Counted from the stretch's first letter, positions 42,487 to 51,184 are shown. The stretch is 64,000 bases of DNA from Nucisporomicrobium flavum (GCF_016464385.1 NZ_JADMLH010000028.1:19499-83498); one strand, 5' to 3'. Translations and numbers: made by a program. Notes: generated from the sequence alone by a model not told the origin.

Positions 42487-42576
42487 CGCAACGTGCTCGA
42501 GGTGGGCCATCGCGAAATAGTGGGCTGCGACGGCCCACATTCAGGACCTCGCTTGTCGTACTGGCAGAATTTCCGC

Positions 42577-43902
42577 ATGGGTGGTCCTGACCTGGTCCTG
42601 GTGCTGCGCTACCGCAAAGCGGTGACCTATGGCTTCCACGTACTTCTCGGCGCCCTCGAGGAGCACGAGACAGCCACTCGATACGACGTCCGCTTCGGCG
42701 ACACCCCCGAAGCGACCGCCGAGCACATCCGGACCGCGATCGCCACCGGCGCCAAGGCGCTCGTCCTCTGGTCCTTCTACTCCCCCGACGCCGCCGCGCT
42801 CGCGGAGGAACTCGCCCACATCCGCCGGCTCGCGGACGGCCCTTCCGTGCTCCACATCGCCGGCGGCGTCCACGCCACCGCCGAACCGGTGCAGACCCTC
42901 GACGCCGGCTGGGACATCGCCGCCGTCGGTGAGGGAGAAACCACCCTGCTCAAGCTTGTCGACGCCGTCGGCGAGCCCGCCGGCGTCACCGGTCTGGTCT
43001 ACCGCGATGCCACAGGCGACATCATCAAGACCGGTCGTCCCGAACGCCGGGCGCTCGACGACTTCCGCGGCTTCTCGCTCCGATGGGACCGCTTCAACGC
43101 TCTCGAAATCACGAGGGGATGCATCTACGCGTGCCGGTTCTGCCAGACGCCGTTCATGTTCTCCGCTCGGTTCCGTCACCGCAGCATCGCGAACGTGCGG
43201 TGGCATGTCGACCGGATGCGGGAGCGGGGGTTGCGGGATGTCCGGTTCATCACGCCGACCGCGCTGAGTTACGGCAGCCGGACCGAGGAGCCCGACCTGG
43301 ACGCGGTCGAGGAGTTGCTCGCGAGCTGCCGGGAGGGGATCGGCCCGGGCGGGCGGGTGTTCTTCGGGTCTTTCCCGAGCGAGATCCGGCCCGAGCATGT
43401 CAGCCGGGAGGCTCTTCGCCTGGTGCGGAAGTACTGCGACAACACCAACATCATCGTGGGGGCGCAGTCCGGATCCGATCGGGTTCTCGACGCGGCCAAG
43501 CGGGGGCACGGCGTCGAGGAGGTCAAGCGGGCCGCGCGGCTGGGGATCGAGGAGGGGTTCCGGATCAACGTGGACATGATCTTCGGGATGCCCGGTGAGG
43601 GCCCCGGCGACGTCGGCGACTCGCTGCGGCTCGCCCGGGAGCTGGCCGACCTGGGCGCGCGCATCCACGCCCACACGTTCATGCCGCTGCCGGGAACGCC
43701 GTGGCGCGACGCCCCGGCCGGCGACGTGGCCCCGGAGACGATCTCCGAGGTGGACCGGTTGTCGCAGCGCGGCGCCCTCTACGGCCACTGGCAGAAGCAA
43801 CGGGACCACGCCGTCCGCCTGGCCGCCGCCGCCGAGGCGTACCCCCGCCCTGGTCGCAGCCGTACGATCCTGCCGACGCTCCCCGCCGGCGACAGCTGCT
43901 AG
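42577..43902 (+). CDS. B12-binding-domain radical SAM protein
   Basis: A 441-residue protein. The N-terminal 130 residues follow the cobalamin-binding Rossmann layout (GAKALVLWSFYSPDAAALAE, LHIAGGVHATAEPVQTLDAG, DIAAVGEGE), and the radical SAM core has the [4Fe-4S] motif Cys182-x3-Cys186-x2-Cys189 (RGCIYACRFCQTP), with downstream FSARFRHRS and INVDMIFGMPGEGPGD. It resembles the MJ_1487-type B12/radical SAM family; the reaction is unknown, methyl transfer being typical for B12-dependent members. It ends in a 4-bp overlap with the convergent PLP enzyme. A truncated copy of its 5' end is at 29.5 kb. Confidence 0.83.
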   Translation: MGGPDLVLVLRYRKAVTYGFHVLLGALEEHETATRYDVRFGDTPEATAEHIRTAIATGAKALVLWSFYSPDAAALAEELAHIRRLADGPSVLHIAGGVHATAEPVQTLDAGWDIAAVGEGETTLLKLVDAVGEPAGVTGLVYRDATGDIIKTGRPERRALDDFRGFSLRWDRFNALEITRGCIYACRFCQTPFMFSARFRHRSIANVRWHVDRMRERGLRDVRFITPTALSYGSRTEEPDLDAVEELLASCREGIGPGGRVFFGSFPSEIRPEHVSREALRLVRKYCDNTNIIVGAQSGSDRVLDAAKRGHGVEEVKRAARLGIEEGFRINVDMIFGMPGEGPGDVGDSLRLARELADLGARIHAHTFMPLPGTPWRDAPAGDVAPETISEVDRLSQRGALYGHWQKQRDHAVRLAAAAEAYPRPGRSRTILPTLPAGDSC

Positions 43903-45014
43903 GCCAGGAGGCGCGCCACGGTGTCGGCCGCTTTCAGGGCCGTACCCGTCAGGACGGCGACCGTCGTCCCGCCCGGCCGCAGCGTCCCCGCGGTCCGGAA
44001 GGCCCGCACGGCCGGCAGCACCATCGCGCTGGTCGGCTCCGCGTAGAGGCCCCGGGACGCGAGCTCGTGGGTCGCCGCGACGAGGTCCGGCTCGGTCACC
44101 GTGGTCATGGCGCCGTCCGACGCCCGGATCGCGGCGAGGACCTCGCGGTCACGGACCGGCCGCGCGATGGCCGTACCCTCGGCGACCGTCGGTCTCCACT
44201 CCCGGACCGTGACCGATTCCGATCCGGCGGCGAACGCGGCCGCGAGCGGGCCGCAGTGGTGCGGTTGCGCGACGAGCAGCCGCGGACGCCGGGTGATCGC
44301 CCCCGCCGCCAGCAGCTCACCGAAGCCGAGGTGCAGACCCAGGACCAGGCTGCCGCCGCCGCACGGCACGACGACCGCCTCCGGCGCCGTGAAATCAAGG
44401 TCCTCCCAGATCTCGTACGCGAGAAGCTTCACGCCCTGCAAGAACAACGGGTGCCAACTGTGGCTGGCGTAGAACGTCGACGCCGAACGCCGCACGGCTT
44501 CGTCCGAGGTGTCCTGACGGCTGCCCGGCACCAGTTCCACCGTGGCGCCGTGCATCCGGCTCTGCTGGATCTTCGCGGCCGAGGTCCCCTCCGGGGCGAG
44601 GATCGTGGCGCGGATGCCGGCCGCCGCCGCGTACGCCGCGACCGAGGAGCCGCCGTTGCCGCTGCTGTCCTCCAGCATCGCGGTGACGCCCTGCGCCCGC
44701 AGCGCCGACATCATGACGCTCGTGCCGCGGTCCTTGAAGCTGGCGGTCGGGTTGAACCACTCCGGCTTGACGTGCACCGTCAGCCCGTCGACGTCGAGCG
44801 GCAGGAGCGGGGTCGTGCCCTCCCCCAGCGTCACCGGCCGCCCGACCTCGGGCAGCGCGGCGGCGTACCGCCACTGCGAGCGGACCCTCGTGTCGATGTC
44901 GTCACGGGTGATGCCCGGCAGCGGCTCGAGCATGAGCGGCGAGCCGTCGTCGCCGCGCCATCGAGGCTCGCCGAGCGGGTAGCGGCGGCCGGACCGGTCG
45001 ACGAGGCAGGTCAT
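43899..45014 (-). CDS. PLP-dependent threonine synthase/dehydratase-like enzyme
   Basis: A 371-residue fold-type II PLP enzyme. LGEGTTPLLPL, NPTASFKDRGTSVMM with PLP Lys94, the phosphate-loop-type DSSGNGGSSVAAYAAAAG, and VPCGGGSLVLGLHLG are all in the expected order. A short N-terminal segment before residue 60 replaces the longer N-terminal domain of housekeeping threonine synthase, so it may act on a different substrate. The ATG at 45014 is chosen with AAGGA upstream; a longer start at 45068 would extend into the CIRCE element. Confidence 0.82.
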   Translation of the reverse strand: MTCLVDRSGRRYPLGEPRWRGDDGSPLMLEPLPGITRDDIDTRVRSQWRYAAALPEVGRPVTLGEGTTPLLPLDVDGLTVHVKPEWFNPTASFKDRGTSVMMSALRAQGVTAMLEDSSGNGGSSVAAYAAAAGIRATILAPEGTSAAKIQQSRMHGATVELVPGSRQDTSDEAVRRSASTFYASHSWHPLFLQGVKLLAYEIWEDLDFTAPEAVVVPCGGGSLVLGLHLGFGELLAAGAITRRPRLLVAQPHHCGPLAAAFAAGSESVTVREWRPTVAEGTAIARPVRDREVLAAIRASDGAMTTVTEPDLVAATHELASRGLYAEPTSAMVLPAVRAFRTAGTLRPGGTTVAVLTGTALKAADTVARLLA

Positions 45015-45057
45015 GCCGCCGATCCTTCCAGACCGCCGAAAAATCTTGCCGAAGGGC

Positions 45058-45084
45058 TTGGCACTCAACCCTGGACAGTGCTAA
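45058..45084 (+). promoter_or_regulatory. CIRCE element upstream of hsp20
   Basis: TTGGCACTC-N9-CAGTGCTAA matches the CIRCE consensus (TTAGCACTC-N9-GAGTGCTAA) with one mismatch in each arm and the exact 9-nt spacer. It lies 140 bp before the hsp20 GTG and its left arm can double as a -35 (TTGGCA). HrcA would repress here. The gene for HrcA is not in this window. Confidence 0.8.
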
Positions 45085-45223
45085 AAAATGAAGTGTCGCT
45101 GCAGCTCAACCGCGGTGATGAACCGCCTCGGGTGTGCTGCACGGACCTCGGCAGAGCTGATCCGATCGCCGAGCGCCACGCGCCCGCCGGAACGGCCGGC
45201 GGGCCTCACGAGGAGGTGTATCC

Positions 45224-45700
45224 GTGGTGCTGACTTTCGATCCTTTCCGCGAGTTCGACCGCCTGGCCGGGCAGATGTTCGGCACCGCTTCCGGTGCCGC
45301 CGGCGCCCCCACCGTGGCGATGCCGATGGACCTGTACCGCTCCGGTGACCACTTCGTCATGCACTGCGACCTCGCCGGCATCGACCCCGGCTCGGTCCAG
45401 GTCGACGTGGACAACCACGTGCTGACGATCCGCGCGGAACGGTCCCCGCGCACCGACAACGATGTGCAGTGGCTGCGCCGCGAACGGGTCACCGGCACCT
45501 TCGAACGCCGCCTCACCCTGGGCGACGGCCTCGACCTCGACAAGATCTCCGCGACCTGGCAGGACGGCGTCCTCACGCTGACCATCCCGGTCGCCGAGGC
45601 CGCCAAGCCGCGCCGCATCGAGATCTCCCGCGGCGCCGGGCACGACCGCCAGGTGCTCGAGGGCACGGCGCAGGACGCGCCCGCCATCTCGCATTCCTGA
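45224..45700 (+). CDS. Hsp20/alpha-crystallin-family small heat-shock protein
   Basis: A 158-residue small heat-shock protein. The alpha-crystallin domain runs from VAMPMDLYRSGDHFVMHCDL to ISATWQDGVLTLTIPVAEAA, with GTFERRLTLGDGLD and the IPV-type C-terminal anchor IPVAEA (I-x-I/V). It forms oligomers that hold unfolding proteins. AGGAGG lies 7 nt before the GTG at 45224. Control is probably by HrcA through the CIRCE element rather than by RheA or HspR. A terminator follows at 45716. Confidence 0.93.
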   Translation: MVLTFDPFREFDRLAGQMFGTASGAAGAPTVAMPMDLYRSGDHFVMHCDLAGIDPGSVQVDVDNHVLTIRAERSPRTDNDVQWLRRERVTGTFERRLTLGDGLDLDKISATWQDGVLTLTIPVAEAAKPRRIEISRGAGHDRQVLEGTAQDAPAISHS

Positions 45701-45715
45701 ACCCTCGCCCTGGAA

Positions 45716-45746
45716 GGGCCGGGCGGGCGGTGCGCCCACCCGGCCC
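45716..45746 (+). terminator. hsp20 terminator
   Basis: GGGCCGGG (45716-45723) pairs with CCCGGCCC (45739-45746), with further pairing inside, 16 bp after the hsp20 stop. No T-run follows. Confidence 0.6.
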
Positions 45747-45774
45747 CGCGGCGGGCGGTGCACCCGGCCCCGCG

Positions 45775-45850
45775 GGCGGCCCACGCCGCCGGCACTGCTC
45801 ACCTCGGTCCCCTGCCGGCGGCCCAGGCCGCCGCCATTGCTCACATCGGT
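45775..45850. repeat. two 34-bp direct repeats, 42-bp period
   Basis: Units at 45775-45808 and 45817-45850 are about 88 % identical by eye; each starts GGCGGCCCA and ends with TGCTCAC(C/A)TCGGT. They lie in the spacer after hsp20. No known function. Confidence 0.6.
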
Positions 45851-45951
45851 AACCCTCCCCCGCGCCGTCGCGGCCCGGCGGCGGCGCGTCGGCCTTGCCG
45901 GGTGCGGAGCCCACGACCGCGCCCGGCAGGACCACGCAGAGGGCGGTTCGC

Positions 45952-46080
45952 CCGCCGCACTTCCAGCCCCGGCGGGCAGATGGCCGCCGCACCTTCAGCC
46001 CCGGCGGGCAGATGGGCTACCGCACTTCCAGTCCGGCGGGCAGATTGGCCGCCACGCTTTCGCCCGGGCGGGCGATTCGG
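45952..46080. repeat. about four tandem 32-bp degenerate repeats
   Basis: Units begin at about 45952, 45984, 46016 and 46049. Units 1 and 2 share CGCCGCAC(T/C)TTCAGCCC-type starts and CCGGCGGGCAGATGG; units 3 and 4 diverge. Direct repeat spacing is regular, but there are no non-repeat spacers, so this is not a CRISPR. Confidence 0.65.
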
Positions 46081-46172
46081 CCGCCCGGGATGCCCGCGCG
46101 CCGTTCACCGACGGCAGCGGACCGCCCGGCGCCCGATTCCTCCCCTTCCCGCCGCCGGCGTACTAGGGTCAT

Positions 46173-46197
46173 GCGCTGAGAGTTGCGTCGTCAGCGC
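46173..46197 (+). promoter_or_regulatory. inverted repeat at the putative transcription start of the GGDEF gene
   Basis: GCGCTGA and TCAGCGC form a perfect 7-bp dyad with an 11-nt centre, just downstream of TAGGGT (46164-46169) and before the GGDEF start. It could be an operator or a 5' UTR hairpin. Confidence 0.4.
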
Positions 46198-46238
46198 TCA
46201 GGGTCGTCGCCCGGGTGCCGATCCACCGGAGCGTGAAC

Positions 46239-47933
46239 GTGGGCGCCGAGACCGTGGAAGCCACCATCGAGAGCCTGGTCGCGGACGTCTACGTCAGTCA
46301 CGCGGGCCTCGCCGGCCGGGCCGCCGAGCTGGTACGCCGCGCCGAGGCCGCCGGGGACCGGCGGCACGCCGACCTGGGCAGGCTCGTGATCGCCGAGCTG
46401 CACAGCCGGGGCGGGCGGGTCGCCGAGGGCGTACGCCAGGCCCGTGAGGTGCTCGCCGCCACCGACGACCGGATCGTCGTCGCGCACGCCCACGCGGTGA
46501 TCGCCGGTGGGTTGTGGCGGATCGGGGACAACGCCGACGCGGTGCGGCACGCGTACCCGGCGAACCGGATGCTGGTGGACGGCGATCCGCCGGTGCTGCG
46601 GGTCGACCACGCGATCATCCTGGCGTTGCAGGTCAACGATCAGCGGATCGGCGGCATCTCGCACGGGGAGTTCCGGGCCGCGCAGCAGCTCGCCGACGAC
46701 GCCGGGGTGCCCGCGCTCATCCTGGCCAACCTCAACAACTGGGCGTGGTGCTCGTACACGCACGGGGATCTGCAGTCAGCCGCCGCGCTGGTGCGGCGGA
46801 TGCAGGAACACAGCGTCGCGACGGGCGAGCCGTTGAACGCCTCCTGCGCCGACACGGTGGCGCGGATCCTGCTGGAGACCGGGCGGTCCGCCGAGGCCAC
46901 CGCCGTCATCGAGCAGGCCGTCGCCTCGGCGCAACCCACCGACTCCGACGCGATCCCGGCCGCGCTGATCACTCTGGCCGACATTCAACGGCGTGACGGC
47001 AATATCGGTACGGCGCTGCGTACGCTCGAGGAATGCCGGCGGATGGCCGCGCGCGACCACCTGCCCGACGTCGACGCCCTGGCGCTGCGGATGATCGCCG
47101 GATGCCATGCCGAGCTGGGCGACTTCCGGGCCGCGTACCAGGAGATGGTCGACTTCCACGAGGCCTGGACCCTGCGGCGGTCCGAACGCAGCGAGGTCGT
47201 GGCCCGGGTCGCGCACGCCCAGTACGCGGTCGACGAGGCGCAGCGCACCACCGAGCGGTTCCGGGAGATGGCGGAGCGGGACGCGCTGACCGGGCTGTGG
47301 AACCGGCGCCGCTCCGACGCCCACCTCGCGGCGGCCCTGGCCACGCCGGCAGCGCCGAACCCGCCGGCCGCGCCGACGCCGCGCGACGCGGTGGCGGCGC
47401 CGCGCGACGCGGGGACGACGCCGCGCGACGCGGGGGCGAGGTCAGGCGACCCGGGGGCGGCGCCCCGCGATGCGGGGGCGAGGGCGAGCGATGCCGTGGC
47501 GAGGGCGAGCGATGCGGGGCCCGGGATGGAGGTGCCGGCCGGGCCGCGGGGGGCGGTGAGCGTCGCGCTGCTGGATCTCGACCACTTCAAGCTGATCAAC
47601 GATACGTTCAGCCATGCGGTCGGGGATGTGGTGCTGCGCCGGGTGGCCGCCATCCTCGCGGAGGCGGGCGGGCATGCCGGGCGGCACGGCGGCGAGGAGT
47701 TCATCCTCATCCTGGACGTGGAGCGGGCGGAGGCGGCGCGGCGCTGCGAGGCGTTGCGGGCGGCGATCCATGCGCACGCCTGGGACAGCGTGGCCGCCGG
47801 GCTGCGGGTGACCGCCAGCATCGGGCTGGCGGTGCTGCGGCCCGGCGACGACGCCTATTCGGTGGTGCGCCGCGCCGATGAGAACCTCTACGCGGCCAAG
47901 CGCGCCGGCCGCAACCGCCTGGTCGCCGAGTAA
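46239..47933 (+). CDS. TPR-GGDEF diguanylate cyclase with low-complexity insert
   Basis: About 564 residues. The N-terminal 320 residues are a helical TPR-like repeat array (GLAGRAAELVRRAEAAGDRR, EATAVIEQAVASAQPTDSDA), then a coiled linker and a GGDEF domain beginning RDALTGLWNRRRSDAH. The catalytic loop RHGGEEFILIL and VALLDLDHFKLINDTFSHAV are intact, so it should make cyclic di-GMP. Between these halves lies an Ala/Asp/Arg-rich insert of about 72 residues built of RDAG/APRDAG units. The GTG at 46239 has GGAG 7 nt upstream; the GTG at 46215 adds eight residues and is also possible. No I-site RxxD is obvious. Confidence 0.85.
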   Translation: MGAETVEATIESLVADVYVSHAGLAGRAAELVRRAEAAGDRRHADLGRLVIAELHSRGGRVAEGVRQAREVLAATDDRIVVAHAHAVIAGGLWRIGDNADAVRHAYPANRMLVDGDPPVLRVDHAIILALQVNDQRIGGISHGEFRAAQQLADDAGVPALILANLNNWAWCSYTHGDLQSAAALVRRMQEHSVATGEPLNASCADTVARILLETGRSAEATAVIEQAVASAQPTDSDAIPAALITLADIQRRDGNIGTALRTLEECRRMAARDHLPDVDALALRMIAGCHAELGDFRAAYQEMVDFHEAWTLRRSERSEVVARVAHAQYAVDEAQRTTERFREMAERDALTGLWNRRRSDAHLAAALATPAAPNPPAAPTPRDAVAAPRDAGTTPRDAGARSGDPGAAPRDAGARASDAVARASDAGPGMEVPAGPRGAVSVALLDLDHFKLINDTFSHAVGDVVLRRVAAILAEAGGHAGRHGGEEFILILDVERAEAARRCEALRAAIHAHAWDSVAAGLRVTASIGLAVLRPGDDAYSVVRRADENLYAAKRAGRNRLVAE

Positions 47934-47951
47934 AGCCCGCGCACCGGCCGC

Positions 47952-48034
47952 GGAAGGCGACCACCGGCAGCAAGCAGCCGGAAGGCGACCACCAGGAAGC
48001 AAGCAGCCGGAAGGCGACCGCCGGCAGCAAGCAG
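47952..48034. repeat. three tandem 28-29-bp repeats
   Basis: Units at 47952-47979, 47980-48008 and 48009-48034 each read GGAAGGCGACC then CAAGCAG, in the gap between the convergent GGDEF and DUF5995 genes. Confidence 0.75.
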
Positions 48035-48058
48035 CAGAAAGAGCGGCGGGGGCGGTCG

Positions 48059-48979
48059 TCAGCGGCGGAACACGCGGCGGCTCACGTCCCGCCCGGCGCG
48101 CAGGGCCGAGCCCGCCCGGTTGACCACCCCGTCGCTCGTGATGAGCAGCTCCCCCACGTACGCCGAGGCGCGGTCCATCACCAGCGCGGCGCGGGCCAGG
48201 TCCTCCTCGTCCTCGCGCAGCTCCCACAGCCGCTGGGCCTGCTCCCACGCGCGCGCCCGGGTCGCGGCGACGAGGACCCGCTGGCTCCAGTCGTCGAGGT
48301 CGCCGACCAGGCCGTCGATGCGTAGCTGCCAGGACGTCGAGTAGCGGCGGCGCAGCCGGGGGATCTCCTGGTAGAAGATCTTGTTGACCAGCAGGTAGTC
48401 CGGGTGGATCGGGTCGTCCTCGGCGGGCGCGCCGGTGCTCTTCCAGGTGGCAACCAGCGCCCAGGCCAGGTCGTGGTTGATGTGCGCGTTGACGCCCAGC
48501 ATCGCCGCGGCGAGCCGGCTGACCCGCTTGTCCTGGGCCCGGCGGAACAGCACCTCCCAGGCGTCCGGCGTGTTCAGGTTCTCCTCGCCCCACAGGCGCA
48601 GCGCGTCGAAGTACCGCTTGGCGAACTCGACGTCGAGCATCTCGAGGAAGTCGGCGTCGTGCACCTCGCTGCTCTTGAGCGCGCCGGCGACGCGGTCGGT
48701 GATGGTGAAGTACAGCGAGTTGAACGATGCGACGCGGTTGGCCGCGGGAGGCGGGAGCGTGTCCATGATCTCCTGGGCTTTGCGCAGCCCGCGGAGCACG
48801 TCGCCGATGGTCTCGACCCGGCAGGCGCACAGGTCGGCCATCTCCCGGGAGGCGGGCTCCCAGCCGCCGCCCTTCGGCACCAGGCCCGGCTCGTCGCGCG
48901 CGATCCGCCGCCGCTCCTCGCGCAGCAGCTCGGCGCTGCTCTGCACGCCCCCGCGATCGAACTGCACTGTCGTGGTCAT
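48059..48979 (-). CDS. DUF5995-family protein
   Basis: A 306-residue soluble helical protein. ANRVASFNSLYFTITDRVAG, LGVNAHINHDLAWALVATWK and DYLLVNKIFYQEIPRLRRRY are the typical conserved blocks of the actinobacterial DUF5995 family; function is unknown. Conserved His and Asp residues in NAHINHDL suggest a metal or catalytic site. No signal peptide or membrane helix. It lies 115 bp before the acyl-CoA synthetase end, transcribed in the same direction. Confidence 0.82.
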   Translation of the reverse strand: MTTTVQFDRGGVQSSAELLREERRRIARDEPGLVPKGGGWEPASREMADLCACRVETIGDVLRGLRKAQEIMDTLPPPAANRVASFNSLYFTITDRVAGALKSSEVHDADFLEMLDVEFAKRYFDALRLWGEENLNTPDAWEVLFRRAQDKRVSRLAAAMLGVNAHINHDLAWALVATWKSTGAPAEDDPIHPDYLLVNKIFYQEIPRLRRRYSTSWQLRIDGLVGDLDDWSQRVLVAATRARAWEQAQRLWELREDEEDLARAALVMDRASAYVGELLITSDGVVNRAGSALRAGRDVSRRVFRR

Positions 48980-49094
48980 ACCGGCCCCCGGCCCCCCAGA
49001 TCATCCCCGTACGGTGCTCCACCCTGCTCACGCACCAGCCAGTTGACCAGTGTCGAGGCGGTTACCCGACAGTAGAACGCCGGGCCCGCTGCGG

Positions 49095-50534
49095 TCAGGC
49101 CTCCCTGAGGCGGCTCTTCTGCACCTTCCCCATGCCGTTGCGCGGCAGCTCCGGGACCAGATGCACGACGCGGGGACGCTTGTGGGCGGCGAGGCGCGCG
49201 GCGACGAACGCCACGAGCTCGTCCGGGGCGGCGGGACCGTCGGCGACCACGAAGGCGGTGATCTGTTCGCCCAGGTCCGGGTGGGGCGAGCCGATCACGG
49301 CGGCTTCGCGTACGGCGGGATGCAACAGCAACGCGTCCTCGACCTCGCCCGCGCCGACCCGGTATCCCCCGGTCTTGATGAGGTCGGTGGAGGCGCGCCC
49401 GACGATGCGGTGCCAGCCGTCGGGGCCGATCGTGGCGACGTCGCCGGTGGCGTACCAGCCGTCGGTCAGCGGCGCGGGGGCGATGCCGTCGCCGCTGAGA
49501 AGCGCGCCACCCCCACCGGCGAGCCCAGAGCCGCGCACGTACCCGTCGAAGAGGGTCGCGCCGCGGACCTGGAGCTGGCCGATGGCCGCGCCGTCTGCGG
49601 GCAGCGGGGCGCCGGCGTCGTCGACGAGGCGGGTCTCGACGCCGGGGAGCGGCAGCCCGACGTGGCCGGCCCGGCGCTCCCCGGCGGCGCGGGCGCTGAC
49701 GGTGATCAGGGTCTCGGTCATGCCGTACCGCTCGACGGGCGCCTGGCCGGTCAGCGCGACCAGGTCGTCGAAGACCGGCACGGGGAGCGCGGCGCTGCCG
49801 GAGACGAGCAGCCGGGCGCCGCGCAGGGCACGGGCGGCGGACGGGTCGGCGCACACCCGGGACCAGACCGTCGGTACGCCGAAGTAGAGGGTGCCACCGG
49901 CCGCCGCGTACGCCTGCGGGGTGGGCCGTCCGGTGTGCACCAGCCGCGACCCGGTCCGCAGCGCGCCCAGCACGCCCAGCACCAGCCCGTGGACGTGGTA
50001 CAGCGGGAGCCCGTGCGCGAGGGTGTCCCCGGCCGTCCACTCCCAGGCCGCGGCGAGCGCGTCGAGGTCGGCGGCGATCGCGGCCCGGGAGAGCACCACG
50101 CCCTTCGGCGGCCCGGTCGTGCCGCTGGTGTAGAGGACCAGCGCGGGCGCGTCGGCGGCCGGCTCGGCGGGTGCCGACGCGGATCGCGTATGGCCGGAGA
50201 TCGGCACGACGGGCAGCCCGCTGGTCCCGGCCGCGGCCGGCTCGTCGGAGAGCAGGACCGCCGCGCGCGAGTCCCGCAGCACGTGCGCGCGTTCCAGCTC
50301 GCCGGCGTCCGGCGGCACGGGCACGACGGGAACCCCGGCGAGCAGCCCGGCGGTCACGGCCACGATCGTCGGAAGCCCGGGCACGGCGTGCACCGCGGCG
50401 GTGCCGGCGCCGGCGAGCTCCGCCGCGAGCGCCGAAGCCCGCCCGAGCAGCTCGTGCCGCGACAGCACGCCCTCGGGCGTGGTGACGGCACGATCGAGAT
50501 CCGCCTGGTCGTGCAGGGCTCCGAGCAACCGCAT
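49095..50534 (-). CDS. acyl-CoA synthetase (AMP-forming), malonyl-CoA synthetase-like
   Basis: A 479-residue ANL-superfamily enzyme. The P-loop ALVLYTSGTTGPPKGVVLSR, A5 motif VERYGMTETLITVS, A7-8 WYATGDVATIGPDGWHRIVG then STDLIKTGGYRVGAGEVED, and the catalytic Lys in NGMGKVQKSRL are all present. The short chain and PLYHVHGLVLGVLGALRTGS segment resemble MatB-type malonyl-CoA or medium-chain synthetases. It activates a carboxylate with ATP to an acyl-adenylate and passes it to CoA. Confidence 0.85.
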   Translation of the reverse strand: MRLLGALHDQADLDRAVTTPEGVLSRHELLGRASALAAELAGAGTAAVHAVPGLPTIVAVTAGLLAGVPVVPVPPDAGELERAHVLRDSRAAVLLSDEPAAAGTSGLPVVPISGHTRSASAPAEPAADAPALVLYTSGTTGPPKGVVLSRAAIAADLDALAAAWEWTAGDTLAHGLPLYHVHGLVLGVLGALRTGSRLVHTGRPTPQAYAAAGGTLYFGVPTVWSRVCADPSAARALRGARLLVSGSAALPVPVFDDLVALTGQAPVERYGMTETLITVSARAAGERRAGHVGLPLPGVETRLVDDAGAPLPADGAAIGQLQVRGATLFDGYVRGSGLAGGGGALLSGDGIAPAPLTDGWYATGDVATIGPDGWHRIVGRASTDLIKTGGYRVGAGEVEDALLLHPAVREAAVIGSPHPDLGEQITAFVVADGPAAPDELVAFVAARLAAHKRPRVVHLVPELPRNGMGKVQKSRLREA

Positions 50535-50598
50535 GCCCCGATGATTCCCTATCCCGGCCCCCGGCCGCTCGGCCGGACGCCGAGCCTGTGGACAAAGC

Positions 50599-51174
50599 TC
50601 AGCCGGCGGTCGAGCCTGTGGACGACGGCCCCGGCGCGGTCGCGCTCAACCGGGCCATGAACCGGCGGACCGGCTCGCGGCGAACGGCATCGGCACCGAA
50701 GACGGCCCGCGCCTCCCGGGTCGCCCGCCGCAGCATCCACCGGACGTCGTAGATCCACAGCCGGCCACCCGGGCGCAGCACCCGGCGCAGGTCGCGCATG
50801 GCACCGGGTACGTCGGCCCAGTGGTGCTGGCTCAGCGACGACACGGTCAGGTCGAACGTCGCGTCCTCGAACGGCAGGCGGCCGACGTCCGCGACGGCGA
50901 ACGCGACGTCGATCCCGGCGCCGGCGGTACGGGCGTGCTCGATCATCTGCGGCGACAGGTCGACGGCGTCGTACCGGTACTGCGGCAGCGCCGCGGCCAG
51001 CGCCCGGGGCAGCCGCCCGGGCCCGGTGCCCGCGTCGAGGATGCGGGCGCCCGGCTCGAGGCCCGCCGCGGAGACGTCCGCGACGACGCGCGCGTCGAGG
51101 CCCCGCAGGTGTTTGGTGGTGATCGTGTCGTACCGGTCGGCATGGGCGAAGGCCCCGTGCAGTGCGATCCTCAT
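50599..51174 (-). CDS. class I SAM-dependent methyltransferase
   Basis: A 191-residue UbiE-like enzyme. GARILDAGTGPGRLPRALAA is the SAM-binding motif, then YRYDAVDLSPQMIEHARTAG and FDLTVSSLSQHHWADVPGAM with LRRVLRPGGRLWIYDVR. The C-terminal SATAPGPSSTGSTAG tail is disordered. Its ATG lies only 10 bp from the divergent TetR start, so control by that repressor is likely. Confidence 0.82.
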   Translation of the reverse strand: MRIALHGAFAHADRYDTITTKHLRGLDARVVADVSAAGLEPGARILDAGTGPGRLPRALAAALPQYRYDAVDLSPQMIEHARTAGAGIDVAFAVADVGRLPFEDATFDLTVSSLSQHHWADVPGAMRDLRRVLRPGGRLWIYDVRWMLRRATREARAVFGADAVRREPVRRFMARLSATAPGPSSTGSTAG

Positions 51175-51184
51175 ACTGGACAGC

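Larger units (their letters stand above)
45747..46172. other. gene-free, repeat-rich spacer
   Basis: Apart from the repeats listed separately, no frame here looks like a real protein: the open frames are Pro/Arg/Ala-rich and reflect base composition. The right end has a TAGGGT hexamer (46164-46169) that may be the -10 of the GGDEF gene. Confidence 0.6.

Noticed and set aside
45952..46080. CRISPR array of 32-bp units
   Set aside because: The units are degenerate and contiguous, with no unique spacers.
45758..46447. Open plus-strand frame of 229 codons in the hsp20-GGDEF spacer
   Set aside because: Pro/Arg/Ala-rich composition caused by the repeats; it runs into the GGDEF gene in another frame and lacks a ribosome site.
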